This document shows, piece after piece, positions 18,789 through 26,508 of a DNA stretch of 64,000 bases. The notes below the pieces were generated by a model, which saw only the letters and a program-made list of their open reading frames with translations, had not been told where the DNA came from and ran no database searches. This DNA comes from Achromobacter insolitus (GTDB lineage: Bacteria > Pseudomonadota > Gammaproteobacteria > Burkholderiales > Burkholderiaceae_B): positions 558,001 through 622,000 of the forward strand of contig NZ_NJIF01000001.1 of assembly GCF_002209555.1 (NCBI RefSeq), read 5' to 3'. The position numbers and the translations under genes are program-made. Numbering within the stretch: position 1 is the stretch's first letter; each line of letters opens with the position of its first letter.

Positions 18789-18851
18789 CGCGCGCAATCC
18801 ATCAAACTACGGTGGCTAGAAGTATCACCGTTGCTTGATGGGTTGCGCGCG
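18789..18851 (+). other. Long two-tier hairpin between phaZ and rnfB
   Basis: GCGCGCAATCCATCAA (18790-18805) pairs with TTGATGGGTTGCGCGC (18835-18850) over 16 bp with one G-U pair, plus a C-G pair outside. The loop holds a second stem, ACGGTG with CACCGT (18809-18814 / 18826-18831). There is no T-run. It starts 46 bp after the phaZ stop and ends 65 bp before rnfB. It may be the phaZ transcript end or a structured leader of rnfB. Confidence 0.6.
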
Positions 18852-18916
18852 ATCCGCATTTGGATTCCTGGCGCCCGTCCTTCGCGCTCCCGTCCCACGG
18901 TTTTTTCTTCATATCC

Positions 18917-19567
18917 ATGTCCTGTCGCTCACTAGCCGACCGCATCGATGCCTTGCTGCCCCAGACGCAATGCACCAAGTGCGGATACGACGGCTGCCGG
19001 CCCTACGCCGATGCCATCGCGGACGGCGCCGCCCCGATCAACCGTTGTCCTCCCGGAGGCGATGAAGGCATCGCCGCGCTGTCGGCGCTGCTCGACGTGC
19101 CCGCCCTGCCCCTGGACACCACCCGCGGGGAACCCAGCCCGTTGCTGGTCGCGCGCATCGACGAAGCGCATTGCATCGGCTGTACGCTATGCATCCAGGC
19201 CTGTCCCGTGGACGCCATCGTGGGCGCCAATAAGCATATGCATACCGTACTGGCCGACTGGTGTACCGGCTGCGACCTGTGCGTAGCGCCCTGTCCGGTC
19301 GATTGCATCCAGATGGTGCCGGCAGGCCGCGCCTGGGGCCCGCACGACGCCACCGTCAGCCGCCAGCGCCACCGCAGCCATCTGGCGCGTACCGAACGCC
19401 TGGCCGCCGACAACGCGCGCCTGATGGCGCCCGAAGCAGCCGCCCCCTCAAACGCGACCACGCCCGCTCCCGCCGCGGACGATACGCGCAACGAGGACCG
19501 CAAGCGTTCCGCCATTGAATCCGCGCTGGCCCGCGCCCGGGCCCGCCGCAACCCGACGCAATCATGA
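18917..19567 (+). CDS. rnfB: RnfB/RsxB-like electron-transport ferredoxin
   Basis: A 216-residue iron-sulfur protein. The N-terminal 4Fe-4S domain has [16 protein letters not shown] and a later cysteine (RCPPGG). Two ferredoxin 4Fe-4S motifs follow: [12 protein letters not shown] and [12 protein letters not shown]. The C-terminal tail is charged, Ala/Arg-rich. The membrane-anchoring N-terminal helix of classical RnfB is missing, and rnfA/C/D/G/E are absent nearby. It overlaps nth by ATGA, echoing the E. coli rsxABCDGE-nth order. The electron donor and acceptor are unknown. Confidence 0.87.
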   Translation: MSCRSLADRIDALLPQTQCTKCGYDGCRPYADAIADGAAPINRCPPGGDEGIAALSALLDVPALPLDTTRGEPSPLLVARIDEAHCIGCTLCIQACPVDAIVGANKHMHTVLADWCTGCDLCVAPCPVDCIQMVPAGRAWGPHDATVSRQRHRSHLARTERLAADNARLMAPEAAAPSNATTPAPAADDTRNEDRKRSAIESALARARARRNPTQS

Positions 19568-20199
19568 ACGCCGCCAAACGCCGAGAGATCTTCGCCCGCC
19601 TGCAAGCCGCCAACCCGCACCCGACCACCGAGCTCGAATACGACACCCCGTTCCAGTTGCTGATCGCCGTGTTGCTGTCGGCGCAAGCCACCGACAAATC
19701 CGTCAATATCGCCACGCGCAAGTTCTTCCCTGCTTATGGCACGCCGCAGGCCTTGCTGGCGCTAGGCGAAGAAGGCCTCGCCGACTACATCAAGACTATC
19801 GGCCTCTATCGCACCAAGGCAAAGAACACCATCGCCACCTGCAAGATCCTGATCGAGCAGCACGGCGGTGAAGTGCCGCAGACTCGCGAGGCGCTCGAAG
19901 CCCTGCCCGGCGTGGGGCGCAAGACCGCCAACGTAGTACTCAACACGGCTTTCGGCCAACCCACGATGGCGGTGGACACGCATATATTCCGAGTGTCCAA
20001 CCGCACCGGCATCGCTCCTGGCAAGAACGTGCTGGAAGTCGAACAGAAACTCGAAAAATTCGTGCCGCGCGAATACATGCAGGACGCGCATCACTGGCTG
20101 ATATTGCTGGGCCGCTACGTCTGCGTGGCGCGCAAACCCAAATGCCCTCAATGCGGCATTTCCGACCTCTGCGAATTCAAGCAGAAAACTCCCGCCTGA
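19564..20199 (+). CDS. nth: Endonuclease III
   Basis: A 211-residue bifunctional DNA glycosylase/AP lyase that removes oxidized pyrimidines. The helix-hairpin-helix with catalytic lysine is [17 protein letters not shown], the catalytic aspartate is in [13 protein letters not shown], and the C-terminal 4Fe-4S ligands follow C-x6-C-x2-C-x5-C spacing ([17 protein letters not shown]). It is translationally coupled to rnfB by ATGA. Confidence 0.97.
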   Translation: MNAAKRREIFARLQAANPHPTTELEYDTPFQLLIAVLLSAQATDKSVNIATRKFFPAYGTPQALLALGEEGLADYIKTIGLYRTKAKNTIATCKILIEQHGGEVPQTREALEALPGVGRKTANVVLNTAFGQPTMAVDTHIFRVSNRTGIAPGKNVLEVEQKLEKFVPREYMQDAHHWLILLGRYVCVARKPKCPQCGISDLCEFKQKTPA

Positions 20200-20553
20200 G
20201 CGCCTGCGCCGCGAACGCCGACACCGCATCGGCCTGCGGAAAACCGGGTTTTCCCTCGCTACGAAATGCATGACGCGTTGATGACGATCAACGCGTATTT
20301 GCTGCAATGCATTTCCATTATGGAAAGGCTCTCTTCCCTTGTGGCGCAAGCATTGTCGGCCTGCCGACAATTGCCCTTTCCGCACTGCAAAACCTATGAC
20401 AAACCCTCATGGAATTTTGATAAAGAGGTGCGCATACTCGCCGGCAACTCATAAGAAAACTGCGAGGCTTCGCCAGTTTTCCGGACCCTGCGGGGACCTG
20501 ACGCAACGACGACAGGTGGAGACCGAAATAAATACAACGCCGGTGCAGCGAAC
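20200..20553 (+). promoter_or_regulatory. Repeat-rich 354-bp leader region of the first liv operon
   Basis: No gene is visible here. The region holds four inverted repeats. (a) 20238-20254, GGAAAACC/GGTTTTCC with a 1-base centre. (b) A nested pair: outer GAAATGCAT/ATGCATTTC (20263-20271 / 20307-20315) and inner ACGCGTTGAT/ATCAACGCGT (20273-20282 / 20287-20296). (c) 20352-20371, ATTGTCGGC/GCCGACAAT. (d) 20455-20481, GAAAACTG/CAGTTTTC. A promoter candidate lies at 20396-20424. Confidence 0.6.
20396..20424 (+). promoter_or_regulatory. Sigma-70-like promoter of livGFKHM
   Basis: ATGACA (5 of 6 matches to the -35 consensus) is separated by 17 bp from GATAAA (4 of 6 matches to -10). Transcription would begin near 20431 and include hairpin (d) at 20455-20481 in the 5' untranslated RNA. 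Confidence 0.45.
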
Positions 20554-21327
20554 ATGGACGACACGATCCTGGAGACAAAAGGCCTCACCAAGGAATTCCG
20601 CGGATTCGTCGCGGTCAATGGGGTCGATTTGCGTATCAAGCGGGGCGAGATTCATGCCTTGATCGGGCCTAACGGCGCGGGCAAGACCACTTGCTTCAAC
20701 CTGCTTACCAAGTTTCTCTCTCCCACGTCGGGAACCATCAAGTTCAACGGTATCGACATCACCGGCGAGCGACCCGCGCAGATCGCGCGGCGCGGCGTGA
20801 TCCGTTCGTTCCAGATCTCGGCGGTGTTCCCGCACCTGACCGTTCTGGAAAACGTGCGCATCGGCCTGCAGCGCAAGACCGGTCTGTCGTTCCACTTCTG
20901 GAAAAGCGACAAACAGCTGGCCGCGCTGAACGAACCGGCGCGCGCCTTGCTGGACCAGGTCGACCTCGGTGCCTTCGCCAACGAAACCACCGTCAACCTG
21001 CCCTATGGCCGCAAGCGCGCGCTGGAAATCGCCACGACGCTGGCCATGGAGCCCGAGCTGATGCTGCTGGATGAACCGACGCAGGGCATGGGCCACGAGG
21101 ACGTGGACCGCGTCACGCAGCTGATCAAGCGCGTCAGCGCCGGACGGACCATCCTGATGGTGGAACACAACATGAATGTCGTGTCCTCCATCGCCGACAC
21201 CATCACTGTGCTGGCGCGCGGCAGCGTGCTGGCCGAAGGATCGTACGCCGAAGTCTCCCGCCATCCGGCCGTGATGCAGGCTTACATGGGCACCACCGAG
21301 GGCGAACTTCAAGGAGCGCACGCATGA
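20554..21327 (+). CDS. livG: Branched-chain amino acid ABC transporter ATPase LivG
   Basis: A 257-residue nucleotide-binding subunit. The Walker A motif GPNGAGKTT is near residues 38-46; the Walker B LLDEPTQGMGHED and H-loop VEHN are intact. The ABC signature reads LPYGRKRALEIA, a divergent form seen in this subfamily where LSGG is usual. It couples ATP hydrolysis to import through LivH/LivM. It is the first gene of livG-livF-livK-livH-livM and overlaps livF by ATGA. Confidence 0.93.
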   Translation: MDDTILETKGLTKEFRGFVAVNGVDLRIKRGEIHALIGPNGAGKTTCFNLLTKFLSPTSGTIKFNGIDITGERPAQIARRGVIRSFQISAVFPHLTVLENVRIGLQRKTGLSFHFWKSDKQLAALNEPARALLDQVDLGAFANETTVNLPYGRKRALEIATTLAMEPELMLLDEPTQGMGHEDVDRVTQLIKRVSAGRTILMVEHNMNVVSSIADTITVLARGSVLAEGSYAEVSRHPAVMQAYMGTTEGELQGAHA

Positions 21328-22034
21328 GCACCCCGGCACTGGAAATTTCGGGCCTGCAAGCCTGGTACGGGGAATCGCATATCCTGCACGGCGTGGATAT
21401 GCGGGTTGGACAAGGCGAAGTGGTCACGCTGCTCGGACGCAACGGCGCCGGACGCACCACGACACTGCGGGCCATCCTGGGCCTGACGGGCTCGCGCAAG
21501 GGCTCGGTACGCATCCACGGCACCGAAGCCATCGATCTGCCCACCTACAAGATCGCTCATCTGGGCGTGGGCTATTGCCCCGAAGAACGCGGCATCTTCG
21601 CCAGCCTGTCCTGCGAAGAAAACCTGCTGCTGCCCCCGGTCGTGGGATCGCTGGGCGGCGGCATGTCGCTGGCCGAAATCTACGATATGTTCCCGAACCT
21701 GCAAGAGCGCCGGAATTCTCCGGGCACGCGCTTGTCTGGCGGCGAACAGCAGATGCTGGCCGTCGCGCGCATCCTGCGCACTGGCGCGAACCTGCTGCTG
21801 CTGGACGAAATTTCGGAAGGCCTGGCTCCCGTCATCGTGCAGGCGCTGGCACGCATGATCACCGCGCTGAAGCAGCGCGGCTACACCATCGTCATGGTGG
21901 AACAGAACTTCCGCTTCGCCGCGCCGCTGGCCGATCGCTTCTACGTCATGGAGCACGGCCAGATCGTCGAGCACTTCGAAGCCGCAGAACTTTCAGAAAA
22001 ACAGGACACGCTCAACGAACTGCTGGGCGTCTAG
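21324..22034 (+). CDS. livF: Branched-chain amino acid ABC transporter ATPase LivF with Walker A Arg
   Basis: A 236-residue nucleotide-binding subunit that pairs with LivG. The signature LSGGEQQMLAVAR and the Walker B LLLLDE are present, but the Walker A loop reads GRNGAGRTT: the lysine that contacts ATP phosphates is R44 (codon CGC at 21453-21455). The residue after the Walker B glutamate is Ile rather than the usual Pro, and the H-loop is VEQN, normal for LivF. The reading frame is otherwise intact. It overlaps livG by ATGA; livK follows after 62 bp. Confidence 0.92.
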   Translation: MSTPALEISGLQAWYGESHILHGVDMRVGQGEVVTLLGRNGAGRTTTLRAILGLTGSRKGSVRIHGTEAIDLPTYKIAHLGVGYCPEERGIFASLSCEENLLLPPVVGSLGGGMSLAEIYDMFPNLQERRNSPGTRLSGGEQQMLAVARILRTGANLLLLDEISEGLAPVIVQALARMITALKQRGYTIVMVEQNFRFAAPLADRFYVMEHGQIVEHFEAAELSEKQDTLNELLGV

Positions 22035-22096
22035 AACCTGTGTCATCCGCCGGAAATCCGGCAACACTACACCGTAGGGAAGAGAGGAGTCATCCC

Positions 22097-23311
22097 ATGA
22101 AGCTGCACACCATCACTGCTGCACTGGCCATGGCGGGCCTGGGATTTGCTGGGGCAACCGCCCATGCGCAAGGTATCTCCGACGATGTCATCCGCATCGG
22201 CTTCATCACTGACATGTCTGGCGTGTATTCCGACATCGACGGCAAGGCCGGTCTGGAAGCCGTGCGCATGGCGATCGAAGACGCTGGCGGTTCGATCAAC
22301 GGCAAGAAGATCGAAGTCGTGTCGGCGGATCACCAGAACAAGGCCGACGTCGCGTCGGCGCGCGTGCGCGAATGGTTCGACGAGCAGAAGGTGGACGTCA
22401 TCATCGCCGGCACGAACTCGTCGACCAGCCTGGCCATGGCCGGCGTGGCCGCCGAGAAGAAAAAGCCCTTCATGGCCATTGGCGCGGGCGCGTCGGACCT
22501 GACCAACGCCCAGTGCTCGCCCTACACCGTGCACTATGCGTACGACACCGTGGCGCTGGCGCGCGGCACTGGCTCCGCCGTGGTGAAGGACGGCGGCAAG
22601 AGCTGGTTCTTCCTGACCGCGGACTATGCCTTCGGCCACGCCCTGGAGCGTGACACCATGGCCGTGGTCAAGGCGGCCGGCGGCGAGGTCAAGGGCCAGG
22701 TGCGAGCCCCCCTCGGCGCATCCGACTTCTCGTCCTTCCTGCTGCAGGCGCAAGCCTCCAAGGCCCAGATCCTGGGCCTGGCAAACGCGGGCGGCGACAC
22801 CATCAACTCCGTCAAGGCCGCCAACGAATTCGGCGTGACCAAGACCATGAAGATGGCCGGCCTGCTGGTCTTCATCAACGACGTGCACGCGCTGGGCCTG
22901 CCCGCCACGCAGGGCATGTACCTGACCGATGGCTGGTACTGGGACCAATCCGACGCCTCGCGCGCTTGGTCGAAGAAGTTCGAAGCCAAGGTGGGCCGCA
23001 AGCCTTCCATGCTGCAAGCGGGCGACTATTCGGCCACGGCCTTCTACCTGAACGCCATCAAGTCCCTGGGCACGGATGACGGCGACGCCGTGATGAAGTG
23101 GATGAAGTCGAACAAGATCAACGACTTCTTCGCACAGGGCGGCTATGTGCGCGAAGACGGCCGCATGATCCACGACATGTACCTGATGCAGGTCAAGACG
23201 CCGGCCGAATCCAAGGCCCCGTGGGACTACTACAAGGTCGTGGCGACGCTGCCCGGCGACGAGGTCTACACCAAGTTGTCCGAGTCCACCTGCAAGCTGG
23301 TCAAGAAATAA
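22097..23311 (+). CDS. livK: Branched-chain amino acid-type ABC substrate-binding protein
   Basis: A 404-residue periplasmic binding protein (Leu/Ile/Val-binding, type I fold). The signal peptide ends near residue 24 (AHA), and the mature start ISDDVIRIGFITDMSG is typical. The ATG at 22097 has GAGAGGAG upstream. Members of this branch bind amino acids, amides, urea or aromatic acids, so the ligand is not certain. It is followed by a stable hairpin before livH, which would favour more receptor than permease. Confidence 0.9.
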   Translation: MKLHTITAALAMAGLGFAGATAHAQGISDDVIRIGFITDMSGVYSDIDGKAGLEAVRMAIEDAGGSINGKKIEVVSADHQNKADVASARVREWFDEQKVDVIIAGTNSSTSLAMAGVAAEKKKPFMAIGAGASDLTNAQCSPYTVHYAYDTVALARGTGSAVVKDGGKSWFFLTADYAFGHALERDTMAVVKAAGGEVKGQVRAPLGASDFSSFLLQAQASKAQILGLANAGGDTINSVKAANEFGVTKTMKMAGLLVFINDVHALGLPATQGMYLTDGWYWDQSDASRAWSKKFEAKVGRKPSMLQAGDYSATAFYLNAIKSLGTDDGDAVMKWMKSNKINDFFAQGGYVREDGRMIHDMYLMQVKTPAESKAPWDYYKVVATLPGDEVYTKLSESTCKLVKK

Positions 23312-23332
23312 ACCAGCCCATGTGATCCCAGG

Positions 23333-23385
23333 CGCGACCCGGCAGCCCAAGGCGCCGGGCCGCGTCTTTGACCGGGTCGCGTTTT
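23333..23385 (+). terminator. Intra-operon attenuator hairpin between livK and livH
   Basis: CGCGACCCGG pairs perfectly with CCGGGTCGCG over 10 bp, followed by TTTT, within the 116-bp livK-livH gap. The interior is also GC-rich and can fold. This looks like a partial terminator that lowers permease expression relative to the binding protein. Confidence 0.65.
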
Positions 23386-23427
23386 CGACTAGCTCGCTTT
23401 CATCCGTACGCGCAGGACTTTCACAAG

Positions 23428-24315
23428 ATGACTGACATTTTCGGCATCCCCATACAGGCCTTGTTCGGCCAGCTATTGCTAGGCCTGGTCAACGGCTCCT
23501 TCTATGCCATGCTGTCGCTCGGGCTGGCCGTTATCTTCGGGCTGCTGAACGTCATCAACTTCGCGCACGGCGCGCTCTACATGCTGGGCGCTTTCATCGC
23601 CTGGATGGGCCTGTCGTACCTGGGGTTGAATTACTGGATCATGCTGATACTCGCGCCGCTGGTCGTCGGGCTATTCGGCATCATCATAGAAAAACTGTTG
23701 CTGCGGCATCTGTACAAGCTCGATCACCTGTACGGACTGCTGCTCACTTTTGGCCTGACGCTGCTCATCGAAGGCCTGTTCCGAAGCTTCTATGGCGTTT
23801 CGGGCCAGCCCTATCCGACGCCCGATGCGCTGCGCGGCGCCACCAACCTGGGCTTCATGATCCTGCCCAACTATCGTGGCTGGGTCGTGGCGGCCTCCGT
23901 GGTGGTGTGCCTGGCCACCTGGTTCGTCATCGAGCGCACCCGCCTGGGCGCCCTGCTGCGCGCTGGCACCGAAAACCCGCGCCTGGTCGAAGCCTTCGGC
24001 GTGAACGTGCCCCGCATGATCACCCTGACCTACGGCTTCGGCGTCGCGCTGGCAGGCTTTGCCGGCGTGCTGGCCGCGCCTGTGCTGCAGATTTCCCCGC
24101 TGATGGGCTCCAACCTCATCATCGTCGTGTTCGCCGTGGTCGTGATCGGAGGCATGGGGTCCATCATGGGCGCCATCGTGACCGGTCTGGGCCTGGGCGT
24201 GATTGAAGGACTGACCAAAGTGTTCTGGCCCGAGGCCTCGAGCACGGTCGTGTTCATCATCATGGCCATCGTTCTGTTGATCCGCCCGGCCGGGCTGTTC
24301 GGAAAAGAAAAATGA
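23428..24315 (+). CDS. livH: Branched-chain amino acid ABC transporter permease LivH
   Basis: A 295-residue inner-membrane permease with about eight hydrophobic segments. The conserved N-terminal block GLVNGSFYAMLSLGLAVIFGLLNVINFAHGALYMLGA and the C-terminal VVIGGMGSIMGAIVTGLGLGVIE (coupling region) identify LivH. The ATG at 23428 begins MTDIFGIP; an upstream ATG adds 20 polar residues. It overlaps livM by ATGA. Confidence 0.93.
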   Translation: MTDIFGIPIQALFGQLLLGLVNGSFYAMLSLGLAVIFGLLNVINFAHGALYMLGAFIAWMGLSYLGLNYWIMLILAPLVVGLFGIIIEKLLLRHLYKLDHLYGLLLTFGLTLLIEGLFRSFYGVSGQPYPTPDALRGATNLGFMILPNYRGWVVAASVVVCLATWFVIERTRLGALLRAGTENPRLVEAFGVNVPRMITLTYGFGVALAGFAGVLAAPVLQISPLMGSNLIIVVFAVVVIGGMGSIMGAIVTGLGLGVIEGLTKVFWPEASSTVVFIIMAIVLLIRPAGLFGKEK

Positions 24316-25295
24316 ATCGTCAATTCCTGGGCTATGCGGTACTGGCCGTCGTGGTGGCCATTCTTCCCTTTGTCGGGGTGTATCCGATCTTCGCCATGAA
24401 GATCATGTGCTACGCGCTCTTCGCCTGCGCATTCAACCTGCTGCTGGGCTTTACCGGGCTGCTGTCGTTCGGCCATGCCGCCTTCCTGGGCAGCGCGGCC
24501 TACGCAACGGGGCACGCGCTCAAGGTCTGGGGCTTTCCCACCGAGATCGGCCTGCTGTTCGGCGTGGCCGTGGCCGCGCTGCTGGGCCTGGCGATGGGCG
24601 CCCTGGCCATCCGGCGCAGCGGCATCTACTTCGCCATGATCACCCTGGCGCTGGCGCAGATGGTGTTCTTCTTCTTCCTGCAAGCGAAGTTCACTGGCGG
24701 CGAAGACGGCCTGCAAAGCGTGCCGCGCGGCACCCTGCTCGGTCTGATCGACCTGTCCAAGGACCTGAACCTGTATTACCTGGTGATGGCCATCTTCATC
24801 ATCGGCTTCTTCATCATCTGGCGCACGGTGCATTCGCCCTTCGGCCAGGTGCTGCAGGCGCTGCGCGAGAACGAGCCGCGCGCCATCTCGCTGGGCTACG
24901 ACGTCGACCGCTTCAAGCTGCTGGCCTTCGTACTGTCCGCCGCGCTGGCCGGACTGGCGGGCGCGACCAAGACCCTGGTCTTCGTGTCGGCCACGCTGTC
25001 CGACGCCACCTGGCAGATGTCCGGACTGGTCATCCTGATGACGCTGATCGGCGGGCTTGGCACCTTGACCGGCCCCATCCTCGGCGCCTTCATCGTGGTG
25101 CTGCTGGAAAACAAAGTCGGCGACTTCGGCCAGATGATGGCCAAGCTGACCGGCGTGGACTGGTTCCTGCGCCTGGGTGAATCCGTCACCATCGTGATCG
25201 GCCTGATCTTCGTGATCTGCGTGCTGGCCTTCCGCCGCGGCATCGTGGGCGAGATCGGCGCGTTCATCAATCGCCGGCGCGCGGCCCGCGCCTGA
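24312..25295 (+). CDS. livM: Branched-chain amino acid ABC transporter permease LivM
   Basis: A 327-residue permease with about nine transmembrane segments. The LivM signatures are LLGFTGLLSFGHAAFLGSAAYA near the N-terminus and LIGGLGTLTGPILGA toward the C-terminus, the loop that docks the ATPases. It forms the channel with LivH. It is the last gene of the operon and a strong terminator follows 18 bp after the stop. Confidence 0.93.
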   Translation: MNRQFLGYAVLAVVVAILPFVGVYPIFAMKIMCYALFACAFNLLLGFTGLLSFGHAAFLGSAAYATGHALKVWGFPTEIGLLFGVAVAALLGLAMGALAIRRSGIYFAMITLALAQMVFFFFLQAKFTGGEDGLQSVPRGTLLGLIDLSKDLNLYYLVMAIFIIGFFIIWRTVHSPFGQVLQALRENEPRAISLGYDVDRFKLLAFVLSAALAGLAGATKTLVFVSATLSDATWQMSGLVILMTLIGGLGTLTGPILGAFIVVLLENKVGDFGQMMAKLTGVDWFLRLGESVTIVIGLIFVICVLAFRRGIVGEIGAFINRRRAARA

Positions 25296-25313
25296 GACCT
25301 GGCATCCGCTTGC

Positions 25314-25344
25314 ACGGGGCCGCATGCTTCATGCGGCCCCGTTT
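25314..25344 (+). terminator. Rho-independent terminator of livGFKHM
   Basis: A 12-bp perfect stem (CGGGGCCGCATG and its complement, loop CTT), extended by an A-T pair and followed by TTT. Confidence 0.85.
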
Positions 25345-25407
25345 CCATTTGGCGAGACGCCCGTCACCCGTACAATGAACGGCACCCAACCAAACAGGTG
25401 CCTGACC

Positions 25408-26433
25408 ATGCGCAACCCGCATCCGCTCGCCCCCGTCATTGGCGCCCTGGCGCTGGCCGCCGCCCTGCTCCCCGCGGCCGCGCAAGCCGCTGAATCCGGC
25501 GCCCCCGTCTGTGAAGTCAACCGGCCGGTACGCTTCAGCGGCCTGAACTGGGAATCCAACCTGGTGCTGGCCGGAATCGAACGCTACGTCCTGGAACACG
25601 GCTACGGCTGCAAGACCACGGTCGAGATCGGCGAGACCCTTCCCATGCTGGCCGCTCTGCAACGCGGCGACGTAGACGTCACGCCGGAGGTGTGGCCCGG
25701 CCAGATCGAAGGCGCCTGGAAGAAGGCGCTGGCCAGCGGCAAAGTGCTGGGCGTGGGCCACGTATACGACGCCGGCGAAGGCTGGTACGTGCCGCGCTAC
25801 ACGGTCGAACGCCATCCCGGCTTGAAATCCGCCGCCGACCTGGCGCGCTTCAAGAAAGTTTTCGCCGATCCCGAAGAGCCAGGCCGCGGCCGCATCTACG
25901 GCTGCCCGGCAGGCTGGGCCTGCGGCACCCTGAACGAGAACCTGCTGCGCGCGCTGAACCTCGAACAGGACTACACGATGTTCGCTCCCGGCTCCGGCGC
26001 CGCGCAAAAGGCCGCCATCGTGTCCGCCTACAAGCGCAAGCGCGACATCGTCTTCTACTACTGGACACCCACCTCGCTGGTCGGGGCGCTGGACCTGGTG
26101 AAGCTGGAATTGCCGCCCTTCAACCAGGCCGCCTACACCTGCATGACCGATCCCAAATGCGCAAAGCCCGTGGCCACCGAATTCAAGCCCAATCCCGTCG
26201 TCACCGGCGTAAATGCCGAGTTCGCGAAACAGGCGCCGAAGGTCGCTGAGTTCCTGAGCAAGCTGACGGTGCCCAGCGATGCGATCGACGCCACGCTGGG
26301 CTGGCTGGAAAACGAAGGCAAGGAACCCGAGGACGCCGCGCGTTATTTCCTCAAGCAATACGCCCCCGTCTGGCGGCAATGGATGCCGGCGCAGGAGGCC
26401 GACCGCGTGCAGGCCGCGCTGGCGCGCGAATGA
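25408..26433 (+). CDS. Glycine betaine/proline-type ABC substrate-binding protein (OpuAC domain), orphan
   Basis: A 341-residue secreted receptor. The signal peptide ends near residue 27 (AQA). The mature part begins CEVNRPVRFSGLNWESN and contains the OpuAC landmarks GDVDVTPEVWPGQIE and YYWTPTSLV (aromatic ligand box). No ATPase or permease of this family adjoins it. The terminator upstream separates it from the liv operon and an aminotransferase follows after 75 bp. It may deliver ligand to a transporter encoded elsewhere; the ligand could be a quaternary amine or another zwitterion. Confidence 0.85.
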   Translation: MRNPHPLAPVIGALALAAALLPAAAQAAESGAPVCEVNRPVRFSGLNWESNLVLAGIERYVLEHGYGCKTTVEIGETLPMLAALQRGDVDVTPEVWPGQIEGAWKKALASGKVLGVGHVYDAGEGWYVPRYTVERHPGLKSAADLARFKKVFADPEEPGRGRIYGCPAGWACGTLNENLLRALNLEQDYTMFAPGSGAAQKAAIVSAYKRKRDIVFYYWTPTSLVGALDLVKLELPPFNQAAYTCMTDPKCAKPVATEFKPNPVVTGVNAEFAKQAPKVAEFLSKLTVPSDAIDATLGWLENEGKEPEDAARYFLKQYAPVWRQWMPAQEADRVQAALARE

Positions 26434-26508
26434 CGCCTGCCGCCTCATGTATCCTGACGTTTCGGCGCGCCGATAGCGCCAACCCAATTCAAGCGAAGGA
26501 AGACAACC

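Noticed and set aside
20266-20454. A small 62-codon frame in the liv leader region
   Set aside because: It spans the inverted repeats and the predicted promoter, lacks a ribosome site and resembles nothing I know.
21575-23311. A long N-terminal extension of livK
   Set aside because: The first part is an out-of-frame shadow of livF; the signal peptide starting at 22097 marks the true start.
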